Source: Mycolicibacterium cosmeticum (lineage in GTDB: Bacteria; Actinomycetota; Actinomycetes; Mycobacteriales; Mycobacteriaceae). Taken from it: 64,000 nt of DNA. Both the position numbers and the translations under genes were made by a program. The notes below the pieces were generated by a model. It was not told the origin of the DNA and searched no databases. It saw only the letters and a program-made list of their open reading frames with translations. This document shows, piece by piece, positions 31,818-42,547 of this stretch (position 1 is the first letter of the stretch; every line of letters starts with the position of its first letter). The stretch covers positions 1,426,001 to 1,490,000 of the forward strand of contig NZ_CCBB010000001.1 in assembly GCF_000613185.1 (NCBI RefSeq), given 5' to 3'.

Positions 31818-32591
31818 ATGAGCGAACCGGGCCAGGACTCAGGCGCGACATCATCGGGACCATCCGAGACGGGGCCATCCGAGACATCGTCGGCATCGGG
31901 TTCGGGGTCCGAGCCGCAGTCGGGGGCCTACGAGGCCCCGCCGATCGAGCAGACCTCCGAACCGGCGCAGCCATCGCAGGGCCTCGAGTACGGGGGTTAC
32001 AGCCAACCGCCCGGGTACGCGGCGCCTGCTGGCTACCCACCACCGGGTTACCCGCAGCCGGACTATGGCCAGCCCGGGCCGCCGCCGAGCTATCCACAGC
32101 CGGGCTACCCGCCGCAGGACTTCCAGCCGGGTGGTTACCCGCCACCCGCCGGCTATCCCCCGCCCGGCGGTTACCCGCCTCCGGTGTCCGATGTCGGCGG
32201 CTACCCGCCTCCGGTGTCCGATGTCGGCGGCTACCCGCCTCCGCCGCCCGGCTTCGGGGCGCCCGGCTACCCCGGCGCCCAATACGGCACCCCACCTCCG
32301 CCTTATGGAGCGCCGTCGGGTTACCCGCCGGCGGGATACGGCAGCCCGTACGGCGGCACCCCGTCATCGACCAACCCGCTGGCCATCGCCTCGCTGGTCG
32401 CCTCGGCGATCGGCGTGCTGTGCGGGATCGGTTCGATCATCGGGATCGTGCTCGGCATCGTCGCGCTGAACCAGATCAAGCAGAAGAACCAAGGTGGGCA
32501 TGGGCTCGCCATCGCGGGCATCGCGGTGGGCGCGGTGTCGCTGGTGCTCAGCATGGTGCTGGCGATCACCATGTTCTCGCCGAACACATGA
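31818..32591 (+). CDS. Pro/Gly/Tyr-rich DUF4190 membrane protein (Rv1233c-like)
   Basis: A 257-residue protein with about 165 residues of low-complexity GYPPP-type repeats, followed by a DUF4190 module of two TM helices (TNPLAIASLVASAIGVLCGI and LAIAGIAVGAVSLVLSMVLA). Such proteins expose a flexible Pro-rich arm from the membrane; role unknown. A 30-bp unit is duplicated exactly within the arm (32172-32231). ATG 31818 lies 139 bp from the divergent Rv1234-like gene. Its stop overlaps the next ATG. Confidence 0.88.
   Translation: MSEPGQDSGATSSGPSETGPSETSSASGSGSEPQSGAYEAPPIEQTSEPAQPSQGLEYGGYSQPPGYAAPAGYPPPGYPQPDYGQPGPPPSYPQPGYPPQDFQPGGYPPPAGYPPPGGYPPPVSDVGGYPPPVSDVGGYPPPPPGFGAPGYPGAQYGTPPPPYGAPSGYPPAGYGSPYGGTPSSTNPLAIASLVASAIGVLCGIGSIIGIVLGIVALNQIKQKNQGGHGLAIAGIAVGAVSLVLSMVLAITMFSPNT
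32172..32231. repeat. Perfect 30-bp tandem duplication inside the DUF4190 gene
   Basis: Two identical 30-bp units, in frame, encode YPPPVSDVGG twice; a partial third copy (TACCCGCCTCCG) follows. Slippage here would change the length of the Pro-rich arm without a frameshift. Confidence 0.9.
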
Positions 32592-33010
32592 CCGAGAACG
32601 GGCCCCATAACCCGCCACCGGATCCCTTCGCCCCGATCGACTATCCGACCGACCCCAGGCTGCCGCCGCCGGTCTATCAGCCGCAGCCCTATCCGGCCGC
32701 ACCCGGCTATCCGCCCGTCGGCTATCCGTACTCCGGGTATGACCCGTATCGGCAGAAGCCGCTCGGCACCAACGGCAAGGCGATCGCCGCGTTGATCACC
32801 GCGGTCGGCGGATTGGTGTTCTGCGGGTTGCCGTCGGTCGTCGGCCTGGTCCTCGGGGTGATCGCGATGCGGGAAACCCGCCGCTCCGGCCAGGACGGGT
32901 TCGGCCTGGCGCTGGCCGGCACCATCATCGGCGGCCTGGCCACCGCAGGCCTGGTGTTGTACGTGCTGCTGTGGGTGGGCATCATCGCCAGCGGCTTCAC
33001 GCTCTCCTAA
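32588..33010 (+). CDS. Second DUF4190 membrane protein
   Basis: A 140-residue paralogue of the upstream gene with a shorter Pro/Tyr-rich arm (about 1-58) and the same two-helix DUF4190 module (GKAIAALITAVGGLVFCG, LALAGTIIGGLATAGLVLYV). ATG 32588 overlaps the previous TGA (ATGA), so the pair is co-translated. Its TAA interlocks with the stop of the convergent CitE-like gene. Confidence 0.85.
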   Translation: MTENGPHNPPPDPFAPIDYPTDPRLPPPVYQPQPYPAAPGYPPVGYPYSGYDPYRQKPLGTNGKAIAALITAVGGLVFCGLPSVVGLVLGVIAMRETRRSGQDGFGLALAGTIIGGLATAGLVLYVLLWVGIIASGFTLS

Positions 33011-33990
33011 CTGGGCGGCTGGAACGGCTCCGTCGTCCGCGCCATCCCCGCGGCCCGGCCCTTCCCGGCGATCACCAACGCCATCTTGCGGCTGGCCTCG
33101 TCGATCATCTCGTCACCGAGCATCACCGCGCCGCGCGCTCCGCCGGCCTGCGAGGTGTGCCATTCGTAGGCCTCCAAGATCAGCTCGGCGTGGTCGTAAT
33201 CGTCCTGTCGCGGGCTGAACACCTCGTTGCCCGCCTCGATCTGATCCGGGTGCAGCACCCACTTGCCGTCGTATCCCAGTGCGGCGACGCGGCCCGCAAT
33301 CCGCCGGAACGCGTCGGTGTCCCGCACCTTCAGGTACGGGCCGTCGATGGCGTTGATGCCGTGGGTGCGAGCGGCCACCAGGATCGTCATCAGCACGTGG
33401 TGATGGGCGTCGCCGACGTCGTAGCCCTCGGGCTGCTCCCCCACCACGAGCGTGCGCATGTTGAGGCTGGCCATCATGTCGGCCGGGCCGAGGACGAGCG
33501 CCTGCACCCGGGGTGCGGCGGCGATCTCGTTCACATGGGTCAGCCCGGCGGCGTTTTCGATCTGCGCCTCGATGCCGATGCGGCCCACCGGAAGTCCATG
33601 GGTGAGCTCCAACTGGGTCAGCAGCAGATCCAGCGCCCGCACATGCGCGGCGTCGGTCACCTTGGGCAGCACCACGATGTCCAGGTGGGCACCGGCGGTG
33701 CCCACCACCTCGATGATGTCGGCGTGCGTCCACGGCGTGGTCCAGTCGTTGACCCGTACGCCGCGCAGCTGCCCGGCCCAGCCGGGTTCGGCCAGCGCCG
33801 CGGCCACCCTGGTGCGGGCGGCTGCCTTGGCCTCAGGCGCGACCGCGTCCTCGAGGTCGAGGAACACCTGGTCGGCGGCCAGTGTCTTGGCCTTCTGAAT
33901 CATCTTGTCGCTACTGCCCGGAACGGAGAGGCATGTTCGGCGGGGGCGATACAGGTTGTCCACACCGTCAGTCTCTACGCTTGCGGTCAT
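33007..33990 (-). CDS. HpcH/HpaI-CitE-family CoA-ester lyase
   Basis: A 327-residue TIM-barrel lyase of the CitE/malyl-CoA lyase group, expected to cleave a (methyl)malyl-, citramalyl- or similar CoA ester. It has RRTCLSVPGS near the N-terminus, DLEDAVAP (metal and base region), VLPKV, IEAQIENAAGL with the metal-binding Glu, and GPADM. The precise substrate is unknown. ATG 33990 is chosen over an in-frame TTG at 34002. This ATG shares the tetranucleotide CATG with the start of the divergent MgtE-N gene. Confidence 0.88.
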   Translation of the reverse strand: MTASVETDGVDNLYRPRRTCLSVPGSSDKMIQKAKTLAADQVFLDLEDAVAPEAKAAARTRVAAALAEPGWAGQLRGVRVNDWTTPWTHADIIEVVGTAGAHLDIVVLPKVTDAAHVRALDLLLTQLELTHGLPVGRIGIEAQIENAAGLTHVNEIAAAPRVQALVLGPADMMASLNMRTLVVGEQPEGYDVGDAHHHVLMTILVAARTHGINAIDGPYLKVRDTDAFRRIAGRVAALGYDGKWVLHPDQIEAGNEVFSPRQDDYDHAELILEAYEWHTSQAGGARGAVMLGDEMIDEASRKMALVIAGKGRAAGMARTTEPFQPPS

Positions 33991-35275
33991 GGTGGCGGTC
34001 AACCGGGTCTATGCGGCCCGACTTGCGGGGATGGTGGTGCTCGGCCCGGACGGCGAGTCCATCGGCCGTGTGCGCGATGTGGTGGTGAGCATCAGCGTTG
34101 TCCGTCAACAACCCCGGGTTCTCGGCCTGGTTGTCGAATTGCTCACCCGCAGACGGATTTTCGTTCCGATCCTGCGGGTCACCGCGATCGAGCCGAACGC
34201 TGTGACCCTCAGCACGGGCAACGTGTCGCTGCGCCGGTTCTCCCAGCGCCCCGGCGAGGTGCTGGTGCTGGGCCAAGTGCTGGACACGCGGGTGCGCGTC
34301 CATGACCCCGAACTCGAAATGCTCAGCGGCAGCGATGTCGTCGTGGTCGACCTCGGGATCGAACAGGTGCGCTCGCGGGACTGGATGGTGACCAAGGTCG
34401 CGGTCCGCAACCACCGCAGGCTCGGCCGCCGCACCACCATGCACATCGTCGACTGGCAGGACGTCAGCGGTCTGACCCCGTCGGCGCTGAACCTGCCCGG
34501 TCAGGGTGTGGCGCAGCTGCTCGCACAGTTCGAGGGCCAGCGTCCCATCGAGGTCGCCGACGCCATCCGCGAACTGCCGCCCAAACGTCGGTACGAGGTG
34601 ATCGCCGCCCTCGGCGATGAGCGCCTCGCCGACATCCTGCAGGAGTTGCCCGAGAGCGAACAGGCTGAGCTGCTCGAACAGCTCGACACCGAACGCGCCG
34701 CCGACGTGCTCGAGGAGATGGACCCCGACGACGCGGCCGACCTGCTCGGTGAGCTCGACGCCAAACGCGCCGAGATTCTGTTGGCCCGGATGGACCCGGA
34801 GGACTCCGAGCCGGTGCGCCGCCTGCTGCAGCACTCCCCCGACACCGCGGGCGGTCTGATGACGTCGGACCCGGTGGTGCTGGCACCCGACACCACGGTG
34901 GCCGAGGCGCTGGCCAGGATCCGCGATCCCGACCTCACCCCGGCGCTGGCGTCACTGGCGTTCGTGGTGCGGCCGCCGACGGCGACACCGACCGGTCGCT
35001 ACCTGGGCTGTGTGCACCTGCAGCGGCTGCTGCGGGAACCACCGGCGACGCTGGTCAGCGGCATCGTCGACAAGAACCTGCCCAGCCTGACGCCGGAATC
35101 GTCGCTGGCCGCCGTGACGCGGTACTTCGCCGCCTACAACCTGGTGTGCGGGCCGGTGGTCGATGAGGAGAGCCACCTGCTGGGGGCGGTGTCGGTGGAC
35201 GACGTGCTCGACCACCTGCTGCCGCACGATTGGCGGGTCAGCGCCGAGGAGCCCGAGTTGGGGGCCACCCCATGA
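33989..35275 (+). CDS. PRC-barrel/MgtE-N/CBS protein lacking the channel (Rv1232c-like)
   Basis: A 428-residue cytosolic protein: PRC-barrel-like N-terminal segments (about 5-80 and about 85-155), an MgtE intracellular superhelical repeat domain (about 170-285, with ELPPKRRYEVIAAL and LLGELDAKRAEILLARMDPED) and two CBS motifs (about 290-420). MgtE Mg2+ channels carry these as the gating module, but here no TM channel follows, so a sensor or adaptor role is more likely. ATG 33989; TACGCT placed 7 nt upstream suggests a leaderless transcript. Its stop overlaps the DUF1003 start. Confidence 0.88.
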   Translation: MVAVNRVYAARLAGMVVLGPDGESIGRVRDVVVSISVVRQQPRVLGLVVELLTRRRIFVPILRVTAIEPNAVTLSTGNVSLRRFSQRPGEVLVLGQVLDTRVRVHDPELEMLSGSDVVVVDLGIEQVRSRDWMVTKVAVRNHRRLGRRTTMHIVDWQDVSGLTPSALNLPGQGVAQLLAQFEGQRPIEVADAIRELPPKRRYEVIAALGDERLADILQELPESEQAELLEQLDTERAADVLEEMDPDDAADLLGELDAKRAEILLARMDPEDSEPVRRLLQHSPDTAGGLMTSDPVVLAPDTTVAEALARIRDPDLTPALASLAFVVRPPTATPTGRYLGCVHLQRLLREPPATLVSGIVDKNLPSLTPESSLAAVTRYFAAYNLVCGPVVDEESHLLGAVSVDDVLDHLLPHDWRVSAEEPELGATP

Positions 35276-35826
35276 GCGAGCGGATCGACACCCCGCAGGT
35301 GTCGCGGTGGCGGCTGGCTCCGCGCATCGACATCGAGGCCGTCGGGCAGTACAGCGAGTCGCTGGCCAGGTTCCTGGGCACCGGCCGCTACCTGGCGATC
35401 CAGACGGTTTTCGTGGTCGTGTGGATCTGCCTGAACCTGTTCGCCGTCGGGTTGCAGTGGGATCCGTACCCGTTCATCCTGCTCAACCTCGCCTTCTCGA
35501 CCCAGGCCGCGTACGCCGCGCCGCTGATCCTGCTGGCCCAGAACCGGCAGGAGAACCGGGACCGGGTGGCCTTGGAGGAGGATCGCCGGCGCGCCGAACA
35601 GACCAAGGCCGATACCGAGTTCCTGGCCCGGGAGCTGGCGGCGCTGCGGTTGGCGGTGGGCGAGGTGGCCACCCGCGACTACCTGCGCCACGAATTGGAG
35701 GACCTGCGCGACATGCTCGTCGAGCTGGTCCCACCGAAAGGCAAGAAGAAGAGCAAACACGCTCCGGCGGTGGCCGAGACCGAGAACACCGAGGCCGACG
35801 AGATCGTTTCGGACAGCAATAGCTGA
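35272..35826 (+). CDS. DUF1003 membrane protein (Rv1231c-like)
   Basis: A 184-residue protein with two TM helices (about 40-62 and 70-93, including PFILLNLAFSTQAAYAAPLI), the DUF1003 core, followed by a charged coiled-coil-like region with RRRAEQTKADTEFLARELAA and a basic then acidic tail. Translationally coupled to the MgtE-N gene by ATGA overlap, as in M. tuberculosis Rv1232c-Rv1231c, so the two probably work together; function unknown. Confidence 0.88.
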   Translation: MSERIDTPQVSRWRLAPRIDIEAVGQYSESLARFLGTGRYLAIQTVFVVVWICLNLFAVGLQWDPYPFILLNLAFSTQAAYAAPLILLAQNRQENRDRVALEEDRRRAEQTKADTEFLARELAALRLAVGEVATRDYLRHELEDLRDMLVELVPPKGKKKSKHAPAVAETENTEADEIVSDSNS

Positions 35827-35911
35827 CCATTGCCCCACCACAGCGATCACCGAATGGGTATGGTGACTTGGTTCACAACCAAGTCGGGCACCGCATAACT
35901 AGGACGGTTGA

Positions 35912-37231
35912 GTGGTCAAAGGGGGAGGCGCCGCCCTCGCCGCAGTGCGGCGCCGAGCAGGCCGAGCGGTCAGCAAGCCTGTGTTCGGTATCGCGGTGCT
36001 CACACCGGTCGTCCTCGCCGTCAGCGTGGGCGCCTCGGCACCGTCGATCAAGCCGGTGCGCGACACCACCGTCACGACGCTGGCCGCCGTCGGGCCGGTG
36101 GCCCCCGACGATTCCGGGCCCTCGATCGTCGCGGCGTTCAAGACACCGCGCCCGTTCCATATCGCGGGCGGGGCACTGTCGGCCATTCCGCCGTCGGTCG
36201 TGATCAATTCCCCTGGCAGCCTTCGCATTCCGAGCATCGCCCTGAACGCCTACCGCAACGCCGAGCGGATGATGGCGGCCGCGGCGCCGAGCTGCGGGAT
36301 GAGCTGGAACATCCTGGCCGGCATCGGGCGGATCGAGTCCATGCATGCCAACGGCGGTTCGACCGACACCAACGGCACCGCGGTGCGGCCGATCTACGGT
36401 CCCGCATTGGACGGCACGCTGCCCGGCAACGAGGTCATCGTGCAGAGCCGCAGCAACGACCGCATCACCTATGCGCGCGCCATGGGCCCGATGCAGTTCC
36501 TGCCGGGCACCTGGTCGCGCTATGCCGCCGACGGCAACGGCGACGGCAAAGCCGATGTGCAGAACGTGTTCGACGCGACGCTGGCCGCGGCCCGCTACCT
36601 GTGCAGCGGTGGTTTGAACATGCGCGATCCGAACCAGGTGATGACGGCGATCCTGCGGTACAACAACTCGGTCGCCTACGCGCAGAACGTGCTCGGCTGG
36701 GCGCGCGCCTACGCCACCGGTGTGGTGCCGGTGAACCTGCCGCCGATCACCGGCCCGATCCCGCCGCTGGGCGACGCGCACCTGGACACGAACCCCGAGG
36801 GGATCGGGCCCGGCCTCCCGCTCAATGCCATCGGCCTGCCCGCCGGTGACCCGTTGGCACTCACCCCGATCTTCGATGTGGGCCGCACCGACGTCGCCAG
36901 CCAGCTGCCCACCGCACCCGGCCCGGGCGCCGTGGCACCGCAACAGAACTGCGCGGTGTTCTGCATCGGCCAGAACGTCCCCGAGCCGGCGCCGGCACCG
37001 CCGGCCGCCCCGCCCCCGTTCTTCAACCCGTTCGCTCCGCCGCCCGAGGCCGTGCCCGCACCGGTGCCCGCGGCGCCGCCGGCCCCCGTCGTGCCGATCG
37101 CGCCGCCCCCGGTACCCAATGCAGCGGCTCCGCCGCCGGTCTTCAACCCGTTCGCGCCTCCCCCGCCGCCCGCTCCCGCGCCGGCACCGGTTCCGGCGCC
37201 GCTGGGTCCCCCGCCCGGCCCCGCGGCCTGA
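35912..37231 (+). CDS. Lytic-transglycosylase-like exported protein (Rv1230c-like)
   Basis: A 439-residue envelope protein. A membrane anchor or signal (about 22-45) is followed by a MltB-type SLT domain (about 100-240) with catalytic Glu in GRIESMHANGG (E142), AMGPMQFLPGTW (190-201) and DGNGDGKADVQN. The C-terminal third is a long Pro/Ala-rich, low-complexity tail with FNPFAPPP repeats, likely spanning the cell wall. Expected to cleave peptidoglycan non-hydrolytically. GTG 35912 follows AGGACGG. Confidence 0.87.
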   Translation: MVKGGGAALAAVRRRAGRAVSKPVFGIAVLTPVVLAVSVGASAPSIKPVRDTTVTTLAAVGPVAPDDSGPSIVAAFKTPRPFHIAGGALSAIPPSVVINSPGSLRIPSIALNAYRNAERMMAAAAPSCGMSWNILAGIGRIESMHANGGSTDTNGTAVRPIYGPALDGTLPGNEVIVQSRSNDRITYARAMGPMQFLPGTWSRYAADGNGDGKADVQNVFDATLAAARYLCSGGLNMRDPNQVMTAILRYNNSVAYAQNVLGWARAYATGVVPVNLPPITGPIPPLGDAHLDTNPEGIGPGLPLNAIGLPAGDPLALTPIFDVGRTDVASQLPTAPGPGAVAPQQNCAVFCIGQNVPEPAPAPPAAPPPFFNPFAPPPEAVPAPVPAAPPAPVVPIAPPPVPNAAAPPPVFNPFAPPPPPAPAPAPVPAPLGPPPGPAA

Positions 37232-37257
37232 GCGTCCAACCCGGCCCCGCGGCCTGA
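37214..37257. repeat. 18-bp direct repeat of the transglycosylase gene's 3' end
   Basis: CCCGGCCCCGCGGCCTGA occurs at 37214-37231 (including the stop codon) and again at 37240-37257. It is a duplicated stop region, similar to those at 26.1 kb and 29.6 kb. Confidence 0.9.
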
Positions 37258-37300
37258 CCCGTTCCTGGGACCGCCGGTCCGCGGCCTAGACTCGCGGGTG

Positions 37301-38440
37301 ATGTCTGCGAACAATGACCTGGCCGCGGCGGTCCGCTCCGCGTTGAGCAAGGTGATCGACCCCGAACTGCGCCGTCCGATCACCGAGGTCGGCATGGTCA
37401 AGAACGTCACGATCGACGGTGACGCCGGCGTGCACGTCGAGGTGTACCTGACGACCTCGGCCTGCCCGAAGAAGAACGAGATCGTCGACCGGGTGACCGC
37501 GGCGGTGACCGACGTGCCGGGCACCGGCGCGGTCAAGGTCAGCCTCGACGTGATGAACGACGAGCAGCGCGCCGAGCTGCGCAAGCTGCTGCGCGGCGAC
37601 TCCCGCGAGCCCGTCATCCCATTCGCCCAGCCCAATTCGCTGACCAGGGTGTACGCGGTGGCGTCCGGCAAGGGTGGCGTCGGCAAGTCCAGCGTGACGG
37701 TGAACCTGGCCGCCGCCCTGGCCGCCCGCGGTCTGTCGGTGGGGCTGCTGGACGCCGATATCTACGGCCATTCGGTGCCCCGGATGATGGGTGTGACCGA
37801 TCGGCCCACCCAGGTGGATTCGATGATCCTGCCGCCGATCGCGCACGAGGTGAAGGTCATCTCGATCGCGATGTTCACCCAGGGCAACACCCCGGTGGTG
37901 TGGCGCGGACCGATGCTGCACCGCGCACTGCAGCAGTTCCTCGCCGATGTCTACTGGGGCGACCTGGACGTACTGCTGCTGGACCTGCCGCCGGGCACCG
38001 GTGACATCGCGATCTCGGTGTCGCAGCTGATCCCGGGTGCCGAGATCCTGGTGGTCACCACCCCGCAGTCGGCGGCCGCCGAGGTCGCCGAACGGGCCGG
38101 GGCGATCGCCCTGCAGACCCGGCAGCGCATCGTCGGCGTGGTGGAGAACATGGCCGGCCTGACCTTGCCCGACGGCACGACCATGCAGATCTTCGGCGAG
38201 GGCGGTGGCCGCCAGGTCGCCGAGTCGCTGACCCGCTCGGTCGGCGCCGACGTGCCGCTGCTGGGCCAGGTGCCGCTGGACCCGGCGCTGGTGGCCGCGG
38301 GTGACACCGGGGTGCCGCTGGTGCTCTCGGCGCCGGATTCGGCGGCCGGGAAGGAACTGCGCAAGATCGCCGACGCGCTCGGCGCGCGCAAGCGCGGGCT
38401 GGCCGGGATGTCGCTGGGTCTGGACCCCGCGGGCCGCTAG
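37301..38440 (+). CDS. mrp: Mrp/NBP35-type ATP-binding protein
   Basis: A 379-residue protein: an N-terminal MIP18 (DUF59) domain (about 5-85, [19 protein letters not shown]) joined to a ParA-type ATPase with deviant Walker [25 protein letters not shown] and LDLPPGTGD. Mrp proteins act as Fe-S cluster carriers. The usual C-terminal CxxC pair is absent: the corresponding place reads [16 protein letters not shown], so cluster binding by that site is doubtful. ATG 37301 directly follows a GTG. Its TAG interlocks with the tatB stop. Confidence 0.93.
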   Translation: MSANNDLAAAVRSALSKVIDPELRRPITEVGMVKNVTIDGDAGVHVEVYLTTSACPKKNEIVDRVTAAVTDVPGTGAVKVSLDVMNDEQRAELRKLLRGDSREPVIPFAQPNSLTRVYAVASGKGGVGKSSVTVNLAAALAARGLSVGLLDADIYGHSVPRMMGVTDRPTQVDSMILPPIAHEVKVISIAMFTQGNTPVVWRGPMLHRALQQFLADVYWGDLDVLLLDLPPGTGDIAISVSQLIPGAEILVVTTPQSAAAEVAERAGAIALQTRQRIVGVVENMAGLTLPDGTTMQIFGEGGGRQVAESLTRSVGADVPLLGQVPLDPALVAAGDTGVPLVLSAPDSAAGKELRKIADALGARKRGLAGMSLGLDPAGR

Positions 38441-38835
38441 GTCGCGTCGCTGTCGAACTTGGTGACACCCGGTTCGGCAGGCGGCGTTTCCGGCGCGGGC
38501 ACCGGCTTGGGCCCGTCAGGCGACACCGGCTTGGTGGGCGTGTCGAAATTGCCCGTCAGGAACGAATCGTCACCGTCGAGCAGGTGTTTGGTGAGCGCCG
38601 CCCGCGGCGTCATACCGCGCAGCTTCTGCAGCTCGGACAGCGGTTCACGCAGATCGTCGAATTCCGGCCCGAGGTCCTGGCGCAGCTGGCTCGTCGCCCC
38701 GCTCAGGTATTCGCGGGCCTGACGCAGCGTGCCCGCTGTCCACCGGATGGCCCCGGGCAGCCGCTCCGGTCCCAGGATCACCAAACCGGCGACCACCAGG
38801 ATGAGCATCTCGCCCCAGCCCACGTTCGCGAACAC
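38437..38835 (-). CDS. tatB: Sec-independent translocase subunit TatB
   Basis: A 132-residue Tat component: one N-terminal TM helix, then the hinge and amphipathic helix ([20 protein letters not shown]), and an acidic, Pro-rich tail. With TatC it recognises twin-arginine precursors. It follows htrA by 4 bp and is the end of the sigE-rseA-htrA-tatB group, as in M. tuberculosis. Stop codon shares CTAG with the mrp stop. Confidence 0.94.
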   Translation of the reverse strand: MFANVGWGEMLILVVAGLVILGPERLPGAIRWTAGTLRQAREYLSGATSQLRQDLGPEFDDLREPLSELQKLRGMTPRAALTKHLLDGDDSFLTGNFDTPTKPVSPDGPKPVPAPETPPAEPGVTKFDSDAT

Positions 38836-38839
38836 GGAT

Positions 38840-40387
<1,548 letters not shown>

Positions 40388-40396
40388 TCATCAAAT

Positions 40397-40792
40397 CTAC
40401 CGGCGCTTGCGGCGGGGCCGGACCGGCTCGTCAGCGAACTCCGCGGACCTCTCGTCGACCGTCGCTTCTCTCGGGTTTTCGTCCGGGATCTGCGATAACA
40501 GGCCAAGCAGTGAGGTCGGTATGGAGATCGGGCAGGAGTCCCGCAAAGCGGCGCGGGCCTGGCGCTGGGCATCCACCTCGGCCGCGCAGGTCGGGCACAG
40601 CGACAGATGGTGGCCCGCCCGCAGGTGCGCCGTCATCCGCAGCTCACCGTCGACGAACGCCGCGATGGCCTCGGTGGAGAGGTGTTCGGTGGAGCGGAAC
40701 CGGCGCGGACCCACCGGCTCGCTGCTCTGCGACGCGAACTGGGTGGGCAACCAGGAGAAAGCGCGCCGGAACACGTCCCCGGGGTCGACCAT
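40397..40792 (-). CDS. rseA: Anti-sigma-E factor RseA, zinc-associated (ZAS) type
   Basis: A 131-residue cytosolic anti-sigma factor that holds SigE inactive. The zinc motif is intact: HHLSLCPTC (H62, C66, C69), the H-x3-C-x2-C ZAS signature. In M. tuberculosis release occurs by oxidation or by PknB phosphorylation and ClpC1P2 proteolysis. ATG 40792 follows AGAGGAG. It lies 88 bp downstream of sigE, and htrA follows. Confidence 0.93.
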   Translation of the reverse strand: MVDPGDVFRRAFSWLPTQFASQSSEPVGPRRFRSTEHLSTEAIAAFVDGELRMTAHLRAGHHLSLCPTCAAEVDAQRQARAALRDSCPISIPTSLLGLLSQIPDENPREATVDERSAEFADEPVRPRRKRR

Positions 40793-40880
40793 CACCCAGC
40801 TCCTCTCTGGCCACAACGCATCGCGCACACTCTGCTCTTTTGAATGTAGCGCGGGAAGCTGTGCCCCACACCTACGACGC

Positions 40881-41645
40881 TCAGGCGGACGTCGGCAGGG
40901 TATCGGAGTGCTTGGCCAGGTATTCGCGCAGTGCCTGGCGTCCACGGTGGATGCGGCTGCGCACGGTGCCGAGCTTGACGCCCAGCGTGGCACCGATTTC
41001 CTCGTAGGACAGACCTTCGATATCGCACAGGACGACGGCCGCGCGGAACTCCGGCGGCAGCGAATCCAGCGCCGCCTGCAGGTCCGGGCCCAGACGCGAA
41101 TCGTGGAAGATCTGCTCGGGGTTCGGGTCCTCGGCCGGCACCCGGTCGTAGTCCTCGGGCAGGGCTTCCATGCGGATGCGGGTGCGCCGGCGGACCATGT
41201 CCAGGAACAGGTTCGTGGTGATGCGGTGCAGCCAGCCTTCGAAGGTGCCGGCCTGGTAGTTGTGCACCGAGCGGAACACCCTGATGAAGGTTTCCTGGGT
41301 CAGGTCCTCGGCGTCCTGCTGGTTACCCGACAAGCGGTAGGCCAGCCGGTAGACGCGGTCGGCGTGCTGGCGGACGAGCTCGTCCCACGACGGCATGGCG
41401 GCTTTGTCACCGGTGGCGTCGAATACCGCCGTCCCGGTCAGCTCGTCCGAGGGCTCGACCCAGTCGCCGTCCGTGTACTGCTCAAGGTGCGGCATCGAGA
41501 CCGGTGTGGCCAGGCGCGTGGTGGTGTTCGTCAGATCCTCCGTGTCGCTGTGGCAGCCATCCGTCTCCGGCGACTGCTCGGTGCCTTTGGGAACGCGACC
41601 GTCGAAATCGCTATTCCCCGAGTGCCAGCTTCCGCCGATGTTCAT
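40881..41645 (-). CDS. sigE: ECF RNA polymerase sigma factor SigE
   Basis: A 254-residue ECF sigma factor for envelope and oxidative stress. Region 2 includes [20 protein letters not shown], and region 4 includes [20 protein letters not shown]. The N-terminal 65 residues are poorly conserved; ATG 41645 gives a length close to the 257 of M. tuberculosis, where several starts are used. A direct repeat 45-62 bp upstream matches the form of an MprA box. Divergent from an O-methyltransferase gene. Confidence 0.95.
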   Translation of the reverse strand: MNIGGSWHSGNSDFDGRVPKGTEQSPETDGCHSDTEDLTNTTTRLATPVSMPHLEQYTDGDWVEPSDELTGTAVFDATGDKAAMPSWDELVRQHADRVYRLAYRLSGNQQDAEDLTQETFIRVFRSVHNYQAGTFEGWLHRITTNLFLDMVRRRTRIRMEALPEDYDRVPAEDPNPEQIFHDSRLGPDLQAALDSLPPEFRAAVVLCDIEGLSYEEIGATLGVKLGTVRSRIHRGRQALREYLAKHSDTLPTSA

Positions 41646-41689
41646 GCCAGTACCGTCGCCGACGGCGATAAGGCAGACATAGAAGAAAA

Positions 41690-41707
41690 CTGAACAATTC
41701 CTGAGAA
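41690..41707 (-). promoter_or_regulatory. Possible MprA box upstream of sigE
   Basis: Read on the minus strand: TTCTCAGG-AA-TTGTTCAG, two similar 8-bp direct repeats with a 2-bp spacer, the form described for MprA sites in mycobacteria, where MprAB activates sigE. This is a by-eye call on a loose consensus. Confidence 0.4.
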
Positions 41708-41822
41708 AGCGTGTTACCCCATATTCGACCTGCCAAAACCAGCCGAAATCAGATGTGATCCTGATTTCACGAGCGGGCGTGTCGGCGCGCAAGCCGGTCG
41801 CTCTTCGCTCTACGCTGCGGGC

Positions 41823-42473
41823 ATGACCAGCACCGACGACGCCGCTCAGCGCGCCCAGGCGATCGTCGCCCATGCCGAGGGCTCGATCACCGAGGACGAC
41901 GTCACGGCCGCGGCCCGGGAACGCGCCGTCGACAGCGGTGCCGGTGCCGTCACCCCGGCCGTCGGCGCCCTGCTGAGTGTGCTGGCCCGGTTGACCGGCG
42001 CGAAAGCCGTGGTCGAGGTGGGCACCGGGGCGGGCGTCAGCGGCCTGTGGCTGCTCGCCGGGATGCGCGAAGACGGCGTGCTGACCACCATCGACATCGA
42101 GCCGGAGTATCAGCGGCTGGCCAAGCAGGCCTTCGTCGAGGCCGGCGTGGGGCCGTCGCGCACTCGGTTGATCGCCGGCCGCGCTCAGGAAGTGCTGACC
42201 CGACTGGCCGACGAATCCTATGACCTGGTGTTCATCGACGCGGCGCCCACGGATCAGCCGGCCTATGTGGCCGAGGCCGTCCGGTTGCTGCGCCCGGGCG
42301 GTGCGGTCGTGGTGCACCGCGCCGCGCTCGGTGGCCGTGCCGGGGATGCGTCGGCCAGCGATCCTGAGGTGAGCGCCGTGCGTGAAGCCGCCCGGCTGAT
42401 CGCCGAGGACGAGCGGTTCACCCCGGTGCTGGTGCCGCTGGGTGACGGGCTGCTGGCCGCCGCCCGCGACTAG
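41823..42473 (+). CDS. SAM-dependent O-methyltransferase (Rv1220c-like)
   Basis: A 216-residue class I methyltransferase of the caffeoyl-CoA/catechol O-methyltransferase type. SAM motif [17 protein letters not shown] (about 64-80), acidic [17 protein letters not shown] and the metal-site Asp in [11 protein letters not shown]. The substrate is unknown. Divergent from sigE as in M. tuberculosis. A long hairpin starts 12 bp after its stop. Confidence 0.92.
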   Translation: MTSTDDAAQRAQAIVAHAEGSITEDDVTAAARERAVDSGAGAVTPAVGALLSVLARLTGAKAVVEVGTGAGVSGLWLLAGMREDGVLTTIDIEPEYQRLAKQAFVEAGVGPSRTRLIAGRAQEVLTRLADESYDLVFIDAAPTDQPAYVAEAVRLLRPGGAVVVHRAALGGRAGDASASDPEVSAVREAARLIAEDERFTPVLVPLGDGLLAAARD

Positions 42474-42484
42474 GTTTCTACCCG

Positions 42485-42542
42485 CGAGCAGACGCGTAGG
42501 GCCCCATCTCGGGGGCTTTCCGGGGCCGTTGGTGTCTGCTCG
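42485..42542. terminator. Long hairpin, left flank of the AbiEi-like gene
   Basis: CGAGCAGACGCGTAGGGCCC (with a following C) pairs with GGGGCCGTTGGTGTCTGCTCG with a few mismatches around a 16-nt loop. The stem foot GAGCAGAC and the inner GGGCCCC are shared with the hairpin at 43482-43538. It may terminate the methyltransferase gene. Confidence 0.75.
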
Positions 42543-42547
42543 TCGTG

